The notes below the pieces were generated by a model. It worked only from the letters and a program-made list of their open reading frames with translations. It made no database searches and was not told the origin of the DNA. A DNA stretch of 64,000 nt from an uncultured Brachybacterium sp. Its GTDB lineage: Bacteria; Actinomycetota; Actinomycetes; Actinomycetales; Dermabacteraceae. Numbering within the stretch: the stretch's first letter is position 1; every line of letters begins with the position of its first letter. The translations under genes and the position numbers were made by a program. The stretch spans positions 372,001 through 436,000 of the forward strand of contig NZ_CANMSY010000002.1 in the NCBI RefSeq assembly GCF_947500705.1, given 5' to 3'. This document shows, piece by piece, positions 50,456 through 58,111 of the stretch.

Positions 50456-52033
50456 GTGACCACCCCTGATTTTGCACGCCTCGGCGTGCCCTCGATCCTC
50501 GTCCAGGCACTTGCGCCGCGAGGCATCACCGAGCCCACCCCGATCCAGGCCTCGACGCTGCCTGACTCGCTGGCCGGCCGGGACGTGCTGGGCCGGGGCC
50601 GCACCGGCTCGGGCAAGACCTACGCCTTCCTGCTGCCGCTGGTGGCCCGCCTGATCGCGGAGCCTCGCCGTCGCGTGTCGCGCCGCCCCCGCTCCCTGAT
50701 CCTCGCGCCGACCCGCGAGCTCGCCTCGCAGCTCGCCGAGTCGCTGAAGCCGCTCGAGGTCGCCGCGGATCTGCGCAGCACCGTCGTCTTCGGCGGCGTG
50801 GGCCAGAACCCCCAGGTCAAGGCGCTCAACAATGGCGTCGACGTGCTCGTCGCCTGCCCCGGCCGCCTGCTGGACCTCATGAACCAGGGCCACGTGGACC
50901 TCGGCGCCGTCGAGATCACCGTGATCGACGAGGCCGATCACATGGCGGACATGGGCTTCCTGCCCATGGTGCGCAAGATCCTCGCGAAGACCCCCTCGAA
51001 GGGCCAGCGGATGCTGTTCTCCGCCACCCTCGATTCCGGGGTGAACAAGCTCGTCAAGGAGTTCCTCCACGAGCCCGTCACCCACTCCGCGGATCCCGCG
51101 ACCAGCCCGGTGGGCACCATGGAGCACCATGTGCTCGAGGTCGCTGCGACGACGCGCTTCGATGTGCTGCGCGATCTCGCCGCCGCCCCCGGCCGCACCA
51201 TCATGTTCACCCGCACCAAGTACGGCGCGAAGAACCTCGCCCGCAAGCTCAGCGCACGCGGCGTGGACGCGGTGGACCTGCACGGCAACCTCTCGCAGAA
51301 CGCCCGCACCCGGAACCTCGAGGCCTTCGGCGACGGCACCGCGACGACGATGGTCTGCACCGACATCGCCGCCCGCGGCATCCACGTCGACGACGTGGCC
51401 CTCGTGGTCCACGCCGATCCGCCCGTCGAGCACAAGGCCTACCTGCACCGCTCGGGCCGCACCGCCCGCGCCGGCGAGTCCGGCACCGTGATCACCGTGC
51501 AGACCCCGGAGCAGAAGCGCGACGTGAGCGACCTGATGCGGAAGGCCGGCATCACCCCCACCTACCACTCCCAGGTGCAACCCACGAGCCCCGTGCTCAC
51601 CTCGCTCGCCCCGGGCGAGCGGGTGGCCACCCATGAGCCCCGCCAGCCGGAGCCCGAGGTGGACCAGGCCCGCTTGAACGGTGAGCGTCGCGGACGCTCC
51701 GGCGGCCAGGGCCGCGGTGGCCAGGGCGGCGGCCGTGGCGGTCAGGGCGGCGGCCAGGGCGGCGGCGCCCGCCGCGGCGGTCAGGGCGAGGAGTCCCGCA
51801 CCGAGGGCCAGGGCCGCGGCGGTCAGGGCCGACGCGGCCAGGGCGCCGGTGGTCAGGGACGTTCCGGTGGCCAGAGCGGTGGTCGCCGCGGCGGGCAGGG
51901 CGGCAACGCCTCCGGCGCGCGCCGACAGGGCCAGAGCGCTCCCTCCCGCTACTCCACGAGCTCCGACGGCGGGGGCACCGGCAACTCCGTCGGCGGCGGT
52001 CTCGCCTCCTTCTCCTCCGGTCGCAATCGGTGA
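50456..52033 (+). CDS. DEAD-box ATP-dependent RNA helicase with RG/GQ-rich tail
   Basis: A 525-residue RNA helicase. A Q-motif (ITEPTPIQ), motif I GRTGSGKT, Ia APTRELA, II DEAD (VIDEADHMADMGF), III SAT, V TDIAARGIH and VI HRSGRTARAG give a complete core (about 1-370). The tail (about 405-525) is low-complexity, rich in Arg, Gly and Gln (repeated GGQG and RGGQ), typical of RNA-binding tails. It unwinds structured RNA in ribosome assembly or decay. The GTG at 50456 has only a weak ribosome-binding site. The rhodanese gene overlaps its stop by 4 bases. Confidence 0.95.
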   Translation: MTTPDFARLGVPSILVQALAPRGITEPTPIQASTLPDSLAGRDVLGRGRTGSGKTYAFLLPLVARLIAEPRRRVSRRPRSLILAPTRELASQLAESLKPLEVAADLRSTVVFGGVGQNPQVKALNNGVDVLVACPGRLLDLMNQGHVDLGAVEITVIDEADHMADMGFLPMVRKILAKTPSKGQRMLFSATLDSGVNKLVKEFLHEPVTHSADPATSPVGTMEHHVLEVAATTRFDVLRDLAAAPGRTIMFTRTKYGAKNLARKLSARGVDAVDLHGNLSQNARTRNLEAFGDGTATTMVCTDIAARGIHVDDVALVVHADPPVEHKAYLHRSGRTARAGESGTVITVQTPEQKRDVSDLMRKAGITPTYHSQVQPTSPVLTSLAPGERVATHEPRQPEPEVDQARLNGERRGRSGGQGRGGQGGGRGGQGGGQGGGARRGGQGEESRTEGQGRGGQGRRGQGAGGQGRSGGQSGGRRGGQGGNASGARRQGQSAPSRYSTSSDGGGTGNSVGGGLASFSSGRNR

Positions 52034-52479
52034 GCAGCGACGCCCCGGCCGGCGGTCGACGTCGCGCCGGAGCATCTGCTCCGCACAGCATCGAGCAGGT
52101 GCTCGCCGCTGCCCGACAGGGCGTCCATCGCCTCGCTCCGGAGGACCTCCACGCCGCTCAGGCGCAGGGAGCCCACGTGCTCGACCTCCGTTCGGCGGCG
52201 ACCCGGGAGTCCGAGGGGCACATCCCCGGCGCCACCGTCATCGAGCGGCTGGTGCTCGAATGGCGGCTGGATCCGAGCAGTGCACATCGGATGGCGGGCG
52301 GCCCGGAGCATGGCGATCTGGTCGTGATGGTCTGCAACGAAGGGTTCTACTCCTCGCTCGCGGCCCGCGACCTGCATGACCTCGGCTTCCACCGGGCCAC
52401 GGATCTGATCGGCGGCTTCCGCGCGTACGCGGACGCAGGGCTGCCCACGGCCGCGGAGCCCACCCGCGAAGTGCTCTGA
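52030..52479 (+). CDS. Rhodanese-like domain protein
   Basis: A 149-residue single-domain rhodanese (sulfurtransferase) with the active-site Cys in VMVCNEGFYSS. VLDLRSAATRESEGHIPGA is the usual N-terminal signature and LIGGFRAYADAGLP the C-terminal one. The first 20 residues are basic and unstructured. Its GTG overlaps the helicase stop (GTGA), so the two are translated together. The physiological sulfur donor and acceptor are unknown. Confidence 0.9.
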   Translation: MSSDAPAGGRRRAGASAPHSIEQVLAAARQGVHRLAPEDLHAAQAQGAHVLDLRSAATRESEGHIPGATVIERLVLEWRLDPSSAHRMAGGPEHGDLVVMVCNEGFYSSLAARDLHDLGFHRATDLIGGFRAYADAGLPTAAEPTREVL

Positions 52480-52504
52480 GTGCACTGAGTCCGGACGGAA
52501 GCAT

Positions 52505-52537
52505 GCGGGGCCGGGTCCATCGAGGGCCCGGCCCCGC
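52505..52537 (+). terminator. Terminator after the helicase-rhodanese operon
   Basis: An 11-bp perfect stem GCGGGGCCGGG (52505-52515) with its complement (52527-52537) and an 11-base loop, 26 bases past the rhodanese stop. Confidence 0.65.
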
Positions 52538-52546
52538 GTCGTCCCT

Positions 52547-52797
52547 CAGCTCAGTCAGAGTCACCAGGTGGGTGTCCTCACCGGGCCTGCTGCCGAACAG
52601 TCTGTGGCAGGTCAGAGCATTCATGAGCTGGTTCGAGTGGCTGAGCTCGACGCCCTTGGGCCGTCCGGTGGTGCCGGCGGTGTAGAGCACGACCGCGGTG
52701 TCGGTCTCCTGCGCCTGCACGGTCTCGAATGTCGTGGGCATCGCGGCCACCACCTCCGCAAGGGTCGGCGGAGCCGTCAGGAGCCTGCTCACACCGT
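52547..52797 (-). pseudogene. Remnant of an acyl-CoA ligase (AMP-binding) gene
   Basis: About 84 codons on the minus strand encode DTAVVLYTAGTTGRPKGVEL followed by SHSNQLMNALTCHRLFG, the conserved ATP-binding motif (P-loop) of long-chain fatty acid-CoA ligases. Everything before it and after about LVTLTEL is missing or unrelated, and the frame has no start suited to a functional gene. The remnant fills most of the 413-base spacer between the rhodanese and ArsR genes. It is best read as an internal piece of a decayed gene of usually more than 500 residues. Confidence 0.8.
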
Positions 52798-52801
52798 ACG
52801 C

Positions 52802-52825
52802 TTCGTTCCTTGCGCAACTGACGAA
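52802..52825 (+). promoter_or_regulatory. 24-bp dyad, candidate ArsR operator
   Basis: TTCGT-TCC-TTGCGCAA-CTG-ACGAA: perfect outer 5-bp arms and a perfect 8-bp central palindrome. TTGCGC (52810) with GATGCT (52833) at 17 bases could be the promoter it covers. It lies 68 bases before the ArsR start, as expected of an autorepressed ArsR operator. Confidence 0.6.
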
Positions 52826-52839
52826 TCCGGGAGATGCTT

Positions 52840-52873
52840 CCCCATGCCCGCGATGCGGGATGCCGACATGGGG
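52840..52873 (+). other. Nested hairpin in the ArsR leader
   Basis: CCCCATG (52840-52846) pairs with CATGGGG (52867-52873), enclosing CCCGC/GCGGG (52847-52851 with 52855-52859) and a 7-base bulge. It ends about 9 bases before the AGGAGGGG ribosome-binding site. It could fold in the RNA leader or be a second protein site. Confidence 0.4.
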
Positions 52874-52892
52874 AGCGAGGACAGGAGGGGCG

Positions 52893-53291
52893 ATGGCACA
52901 GACCGGCAGCGATGACCTCACTGCAGACCCTGAGCCCAGCGAACCCCGACCCTGCGAACCCCAGCCCACCGAGCTCCAGCTCGCGGCGGCGGCGAACACC
53001 TTCGCCCTGCTGGCGAGCCCCTCGCGGCTGCACCTGGTGCATCTCATGAGCGGTGGCCAGTTCGATGTGGGCACTCTCGCCGGGAAGGCGGGGCTCAGCC
53101 TTCCCACCACCAGTCAGCATCTGAGCAAGCTGCGCCTGGCCGGGATCGTCTCCGTGCGTCGCGAGGGCCGCCACAGCTATTACACGGTGGAGGACCCCCA
53201 CGTCCTGAACCTGGTCGAGCAGATCTTCGAGCACATCGCCCCCGACGGCACCCTCGCCCCCGATCCACCCCTGAAGGACTCCCTCGCATGA
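52893..53291 (+). CDS. ArsR/SmtB family metal-responsive repressor
   Basis: A 132-residue winged-helix repressor. ANTFALLASPSRLHLVHLMSG and the recognition region AGLSLPTTSQHLSKLRLAGIV are typical, followed by the wing RREGRHSYYTVED. A candidate metal-sensing alpha5 site could use His and Asp/Glu in the C-terminal helix (PHVLNLVEQIFEHIAPD). The N-terminal 25 residues are acidic and disordered. ATG 52893 follows AGGAGGGG. Its stop overlaps the efflux gene start (ATGA), so it probably represses the pair, releasing DNA when divalent metal is high. Confidence 0.92.
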   Translation: MAQTGSDDLTADPEPSEPRPCEPQPTELQLAAAANTFALLASPSRLHLVHLMSGGQFDVGTLAGKAGLSLPTTSQHLSKLRLAGIVSVRREGRHSYYTVEDPHVLNLVEQIFEHIAPDGTLAPDPPLKDSLA

Positions 53292-54304
53292 CCTCTCCCG
53301 CTTCGACCTCCCCCGTCGCAGACAAGCGCGTGGACCTGCGCATATTCGCATGGCTCTCGATCGTCGCCGCAGTCATCACCATCACCTTGAAGACGGGCGC
53401 CTGGGTGATGACCGACTCCGTCGGCCTGCTCTCCGACGCGGCGGAGTCGACGGTGAACCTGGTCGCCGCCGTGGTGGCCCTCATCGCCCTGACGGTCGCC
53501 GCGCGCCCCGCGACCGAGCGCTTCCTCTACGGCCGGGCCAAGGCCGAGTACTTCTCCGCCGCCGTCGAGGGACTGATGATCTTCGTGGCCGCCGCGGTCA
53601 TCATGGTCACCGCCGTCGAGCGCTTCATCAACCCGCGGCCGCTCGAGAACCTCGGCATCGGCCTGGTGATCGTCGTGATCGCCTCGCTGATCAACGGCGG
53701 GGTCTCGCTGGTGCTGCTGCGCGCCGGGAAGCAGCACAACTCGATCACCCTGCGGGCCGACGGCAAGCACCTGATGACCGATGTGGTCACCAGCGCCGGG
53801 ATCCTCGTCGGGGTGGGCCTGGTCGCGCTGACCGGCTGGGAACGGCTGGACGCGCTGGTCGCCTTCGCCGTGGGAGTGAACATCATCGTCACCGGCATCG
53901 GACTGCTCGGCGAAGCGATCTCGGGCCTGCTGGACAAGGCGCTGCCGGAGGCGGACCACGAGATCATCACCGAGATCCTGCGCCGCCGCACCGACGGCAC
54001 CATCACATTCCACGGCCTGCAGACGCGTGAGGCCGGGCAGCAGAAGTACATGAACGTCCACGTGCTGGTTCCCGATGAATGGACCGTCAAGCGCGGCCAT
54101 GACTACATCGAGGGCCTCGAGGACGAGCTGTGCCGCTGCCTCCCTGATCTCACCGTGCTCACCCATCTCGAGCCGATCTCCGATCCGGCGTCCTATGCGG
54201 ACATCCCCGAGCAGCACGTGCCGATCCATGGCGACGACCATGACTCGACCCGGCCGCCTTCAGGGGAGCCCGGAGGCCTTCTCCACCCAGACACGGCGAC
54301 CTGA
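53288..54304 (+). CDS. Cation diffusion facilitator (CDF) family metal efflux protein
   Basis: A 338-residue inner-membrane antiporter with six helices (about 20-215), a cytosolic ferredoxin-like domain (about 220-310, DGTITFHGLQTREAGQQKYM) and a short His-containing tail (EQHVPIHGDDHD). The transport site is HLMTDVV (His-x3-Asp) in TM5 and SDAAESTVN in TM2, where the second acidic residue of the usual Asp-x3-Asp is Asn. The metal may therefore be other than the standard zinc; the linked ArsR gene confirms a metal-responsive unit. It is translationally coupled to arsR. Confidence 0.92.
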   Translation: MTSPASTSPVADKRVDLRIFAWLSIVAAVITITLKTGAWVMTDSVGLLSDAAESTVNLVAAVVALIALTVAARPATERFLYGRAKAEYFSAAVEGLMIFVAAAVIMVTAVERFINPRPLENLGIGLVIVVIASLINGGVSLVLLRAGKQHNSITLRADGKHLMTDVVTSAGILVGVGLVALTGWERLDALVAFAVGVNIIVTGIGLLGEAISGLLDKALPEADHEIITEILRRRTDGTITFHGLQTREAGQQKYMNVHVLVPDEWTVKRGHDYIEGLEDELCRCLPDLTVLTHLEPISDPASYADIPEQHVPIHGDDHDSTRPPSGEPGGLLHPDTAT

Positions 54305-54370
54305 GCCCACCCCGACCCCGTCGAACCCGGCGTGCCGCACCGGAAACGATGTCAGGATGCGAGCGCGCTG

Positions 54371-54910
54371 ATGATCTTCGTGCACGAGCTGGCGAACCTG
54401 GTCGGCGGGCTCGCTCTGGGACACGACTCGGTCCTGCACCCCTTCGGCGTGATCGATCTCGGCACGCCGCCGGAGGGCGAGCAGGTGGTGACGCTCCTCG
54501 CCGGCCCCGCCTTCAGCCTGGTCACCGGCGTGCTGATGCAGCTGTGAACTCCACTGCGGGCACGTGCCGATCTCCTGCACCTGGTGTGGCTGCGGTTCGC
54601 CTTCGTCTCGGTCCAGGAAGGGATCATGCACCTGTGCCTGAGGCCCTTCGGCGCAGGAGACGCCGGCCAGGCCGCGCAGCTGCTCGGACTGTCCCTCCTG
54701 CTGCAGCTTCTCGGACTCGCGATCGGCGTCGGCGGCATGTTCCTCCACGCCCGGGTCTTCGCGCCCCACATGGCACGTCACGCTGGGGCCGACCCTCGAC
54801 TGCGCAATGCGATGACGCTGTTCCCGTGGCTGTACGGGATGATCGCCTCGGTGCTGCTGAGCATCCTGTCTCTCGCGATCAGCCCGGCCGAGCTGCCTGC
54901 CAGAAGATGA
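54371..54910 (+). pseudogene. Small membrane protein gene split by an in-frame TGA (M50-like motif)
   Basis: Two open segments in the same frame (54371-54544 and 54548-54907) are separated only by TGA at 54545-54547. Together they would encode about 178 residues. The first part has MIFVHELANLVGGLALG and LLAGPAFSLVTGVLMQL, recalling the HExxH helix and GP helix of site-2-type metalloproteases, although the HEL motif lacks the second His. The second part has FAFVSVQEGIMHLCL and two further helices. Since no frame change is needed, a nonsense mutation is the simplest reading; the first 58 residues alone are unlikely to function. Confidence 0.7.
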
Positions 54911-54918
54911 GCGGGCGC

Positions 54919-55890
54919 TCAGCCCGCCAGCAGCTGCGCCAGTTCCCTGTCCGAGGCGCTGAGCGCCTCCCGATCGTAGGTCGCGCCGGTGGCGAGCACC
55001 TCCTGTGAGCCCGTGCGCTCGATCAGCTCCTCGATCCGGCGGCGAACCGTCGCCGCCGTCCCGGCCACCGTCGCCGCAAGGCCCTTCTCCACCCGGCGGG
55101 CCTCCTTCTCGCTCATGCGCGTCTGCCGGATCCGCGCGACCGGTTCGAGCGCCTCGAACAGGCCGGTGGTGCGGGAGCGGGCCATCGCCCAGACCTCCGG
55201 CAGCGCGAGTTCGCGAGCCTCCTCGTCGGTGTCCGCGATCAGCGCGTCGACGGAGACGATGACCTGCGGCGCGCTGCCGCGATGCGGTCGGAAGCCGCGG
55301 CGGTAGGCGGCGAGGCGTTCCGGCAGCTCCGGGGAGTCCAGGAAGGGGCCGCCGAGCACCACCGGCAGTCCGAGCGCGGCGGCGGTGTCCACCCCGCTGC
55401 CGGTCGCGAGCACGAACACCGGCACCTCGCCGGCGTCGGCGGGCCGGGCGGTGAGCGGCGCGGCGCCCTCGAGATGGCCCCGCACCTCGGCGATCTCCCG
55501 GGCGAAGTCCTCCGGGCTCGTCTCGAGGCGGCCGAGGGCGTGCCGGACCGGCTCGGTGAATCCCAGCGACCGGCCGAGCCCGAGGTCGATCCGGCCCGGG
55601 TACAGCGCGGCCAGCATGCGGAACTGCTCGGCCACCACGAGCGGGCGATGGTTGGGGAGCATCACCCCACCGGAGCCCAGCCGGATCCGCTCGGTGCGGG
55701 CTCCGACTGCCGCCAGCAGCACCGCCGGGGCGCCGCTCGCGATCCCGGGCACCGCGTGATGCTCGGCGACCCAGAACCGTTCATAGCCCAGCTGTTCGAC
55801 GTCGATCGCGCGCTGGACCGAATGCTCGAGAGCGGCGGCCTCGGGCTGCCCATAGCGGGTGCGGGAGCGGTCGAGCAGGGAGAGCCTCAT
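54919..55890 (-). CDS. LLM class flavin-dependent oxidoreductase (luciferase-like)
   Basis: A 323-residue (beta/alpha)8 oxidoreductase of the bacterial-luciferase superfamily, which uses reduced FMN or F420. RFWVAEHHAVPGIASGAP, RIRLGSGGVMLPNHRPLVVAEQFRML and RIDLGLGRSLG are family signatures. The closest described group is MsnO8-type LLM oxidoreductases. ATG 55890 is the only suitable start; its upstream region has no clear ribosome-binding site. It is divergent from a second, distinct LLM gene across 106 bases. Substrate unknown. Confidence 0.9.
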   Translation of the reverse strand: MRLSLLDRSRTRYGQPEAAALEHSVQRAIDVEQLGYERFWVAEHHAVPGIASGAPAVLLAAVGARTERIRLGSGGVMLPNHRPLVVAEQFRMLAALYPGRIDLGLGRSLGFTEPVRHALGRLETSPEDFAREIAEVRGHLEGAAPLTARPADAGEVPVFVLATGSGVDTAAALGLPVVLGGPFLDSPELPERLAAYRRGFRPHRGSAPQVIVSVDALIADTDEEARELALPEVWAMARSRTTGLFEALEPVARIRQTRMSEKEARRVEKGLAATVAGTAATVRRRIEELIERTGSQEVLATGATYDREALSASDRELAQLLAG

Positions 55891-55983
55891 GCCGGGGCCA
55901 ACGCCCGAGGGCGGCGGATGCTTCCCTGTTCAGGGGTCGAGAAGCTCTCACCCCCGGCCCCGCCATTGCAGCGGCTCGCTCGA

Positions 55984-55989
55984 TAGCCT
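55984..55989 (+). promoter_or_regulatory. Leaderless -10 box (TAGCCT) for the second LLM gene
   Basis: TAGCCT is followed by 7 bases and the ATG at 55997. Confidence 0.45.
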
Positions 55990-55996
55990 GAACAGT

Positions 55997-57001
55997 ATGA
56001 ATGCTCCTCATGTGCCGCTGTCCATCCTCGATCTCGTCTCCATCTCCGACGGGATGACCACGCGCGAGGCGATCACCGCGTCGATGGACGGGGCGAAGGC
56101 TGCCGACCGGCTGGGCTACGAACGGCTCTGGTTCGCCGAGCACCACAACACCAACAGTCTGGCCTCCTCCGCCACCGCGCTGCTGATCGACCGGGCGGCG
56201 TCGATGACCGAGCGCATCCGCGTCGGCTCCGGCGGGATCATGCTCCCCAACCATTCCCCGCTGACCGTGATCGAGCAGTTCGGCACCCTGGTGCAGTTCC
56301 ACGGCGACCGCATCGACCTGGGCCTGGGTCGAGCGCCGGGCACGGACCAGCTCACCGCTCAGCTGCTCGCACGCACCTCGGCGGAGCCCTCCGCCTTCAT
56401 CGCCGCCGTCGAGCAGATGCGGGACTGGTCCCGCGAGGAGCCCACCGGCTCGCTGCCGATCACCGCGGATGTCGCCCGAGGGACCGAGGTGCCGATGTGG
56501 ATCCTGGGCTCGACCGCCAACGGGGCCCGGCTGGCCGCCCAGCTGGGGATGCCCTTCTCCGTCGCCTCGCACTTCGCGCCCTTCCAGTACCTGCACGCGC
56601 TGGACGTCTATCGCGACAACTTCGACCCTGACGCCGCCTCGGCACAGATCGAGACGCCCCGCACCATGGTCGGCGTCAACCTGGTGATCGCCGACACCGA
56701 CGAGGAGGCGGAGCGTCAGTTCACCACCCTCCAGCAGATGTTCCTGGGAGTCGTCACCGGTCAGCGCCAGAAGATCCAGCCGCCGCGACCCATCGAGGAG
56801 GTCGCCCCTGCCCAGCTCCTCTCCCAGGTCGACCAGACCCTGTCGATCAAGGCCGTCGGCTCCCCCACCACCGTGGTCCGGCAGCTCGAGGAGATCGTCG
56901 CCGCCACCGGGGCTGACGAACTCATCCTCACGGCCTACTACTACGATCCGGCGGACCGGCTGCACGCCCTCGAGCTGCTCGCGGAGGCCTGGGGCTTGTG
57001 A
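55997..57001 (+). CDS. LLM class flavin-dependent oxidoreductase (luciferase-like), second copy
   Basis: A 334-residue luciferase-superfamily protein with YERLWFAEHHNTNSLASSAT, RIRVGSGGIMLPNHSPLTVIEQFG and RIDLGLGRAPGT. It shares these motifs with the divergent gene at 54919-55890 but is otherwise clearly different, so this is not a recent duplication. ATG 55997 is chosen in a longer frame for the -10 box 7 bases upstream and because family homology (LSILDLVSISDGMT) begins there. A strong terminator follows at 57052-57087. Confidence 0.91.
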   Translation: MNAPHVPLSILDLVSISDGMTTREAITASMDGAKAADRLGYERLWFAEHHNTNSLASSATALLIDRAASMTERIRVGSGGIMLPNHSPLTVIEQFGTLVQFHGDRIDLGLGRAPGTDQLTAQLLARTSAEPSAFIAAVEQMRDWSREEPTGSLPITADVARGTEVPMWILGSTANGARLAAQLGMPFSVASHFAPFQYLHALDVYRDNFDPDAASAQIETPRTMVGVNLVIADTDEEAERQFTTLQQMFLGVVTGQRQKIQPPRPIEEVAPAQLLSQVDQTLSIKAVGSPTTVVRQLEEIVAATGADELILTAYYYDPADRLHALELLAEAWGL

Positions 57002-57051
57002 GACGACGTGAGGCGGTGCCATTGCAGGCACCGGAGACACCGCAGGCATGA

Positions 57052-57087
57052 CGACGGGGCCACGGCGCGCACGCCGTGGCCCCGTCG
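57052..57087 (+). terminator. Terminator after the second LLM gene
   Basis: A perfect 16-bp stem (57052-57067 with 57072-57087) with loop CGCA, 50 bases past the stop codon. Confidence 0.8.
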
Positions 57088-57201
57088 CGAGCAGGATCAC
57101 TCACTGGACATCCCGAGCAGGTCGGGGATGAACATCGAGATCTGCGGGACGAACATGATCGTGGTCCGTCGTGAGTTGCGTCCCACCGAGCATTCGACTG
57201 G

Positions 57202-57207
57202 CATGCT
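57202..57207 (+). promoter_or_regulatory. Possible leaderless -10 box (CATGCT) for the CPBP-like gene
   Basis: CATGCT lies 7 bases before the ATG at 57215. It departs from TANNNT at the first base. Confidence 0.35.
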
Positions 57208-57214
57208 GGTGCCC

Positions 57215-58045
57215 ATGGCGACGCCGCCCACCCCCACCGCTTCCGACACCGCACAGCACACCCCGACCACCTGGCTGCTGCCAGCCGTCGGGGTCTCAGC
57301 CTCCGCCTTCCTCCTCTTCGGTCTCCAGCTCGCCGGCTGGGGGCACGGCCTGCTCGTGCTCAGCCTGCTCAGCGCGTTCCTGATCTCTCGAGAGCTCGGG
57401 AAGGATCTCTCCCTGATCGGCCTCGGGATCGCGATCGTCTCGACCACCTCGGTGAAGGCGAACGTGGACTGGGATCGGTTCTTCACGATCGGGACCGTGC
57501 TGATCCTCGCCGTGACCATGCCGCTGCTGATGGATCGACTGGTGCTGCGACGCCGCGCGATCCGCTTCCCCTGGCTCTCCGGTGAGCGGTGGAATCGGTG
57601 GCAGTGGGGGTACATCATCGCCGTGCCCGTGCTGGGCTGGCTGATCCTGCCGTACTACTTCATCACCTCGGGAGCCTATGAGAACTGGCCTGCCATCACC
57701 GACGGCGGCGCACTGGCGCGCTTCTTCGTGGGCGTGAACTTCGTGGGCACCTGGGACGAGCTGTTCTTCATCTGCACCTGCTTCGCGCTGCTGCGCCGCC
57801 ACTTCGGGCTCTGGACGGCGAACCTCCTGCAGGCGGTCATCTTCGTGTCCTTCCTGTGGGAGCTCGGCTATCAGGCCTGGGGACCGCTGCTCACCATCCC
57901 CTTCGCCCTGCTGCAGGGCTGGCTGTTCTCCCGCACCGGCTCACTGCTGTACGTGCTGATCGTGCACCTGCTCTTCGACGTGCTCGTCTTCCTCGCGATC
58001 GTCCACGCGCACAACCCCGGGGTGATCCCGATCTTCCTGGTCTGA
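57215..58045 (+). CDS. CPBP (Rce1/YdiL)-like intramembrane protein
   Basis: A 276-residue membrane protein with about eight helices resembling the CPBP protease family. The usual EExxxR motif appears as WDELFFIC, keeping one Glu but lacking the first Glu and the Arg; the second motif region is FLWELGYQAWGPL, and the terminal His is in HLLFDVL. Proteolytic activity is therefore doubtful, and a scaffold or transport-helper role is possible. An in-frame ATG at 57203 and a far longer frame exist; 57215 is chosen for homology and the -10 box. It is convergent with the WXG operon. Confidence 0.75.
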   Translation: MATPPTPTASDTAQHTPTTWLLPAVGVSASAFLLFGLQLAGWGHGLLVLSLLSAFLISRELGKDLSLIGLGIAIVSTTSVKANVDWDRFFTIGTVLILAVTMPLLMDRLVLRRRAIRFPWLSGERWNRWQWGYIIAVPVLGWLILPYYFITSGAYENWPAITDGGALARFFVGVNFVGTWDELFFICTCFALLRRHFGLWTANLLQAVIFVSFLWELGYQAWGPLLTIPFALLQGWLFSRTGSLLYVLIVHLLFDVLVFLAIVHAHNPGVIPIFLV

Positions 58046-58111
58046 GCCGGTCAAGGGCCGTGCGGGCCGGCCCGAGGCAGCCGTCATCCGGCGACGACAG
58101 GGAGCGGGTGC

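Noticed and set aside
54545-54547. TGA as a selenocysteine codon.
   Set aside because: No redox motif surrounds it, the family reading is a membrane protein, and no selenocysteine insertion hairpin is evident after it.
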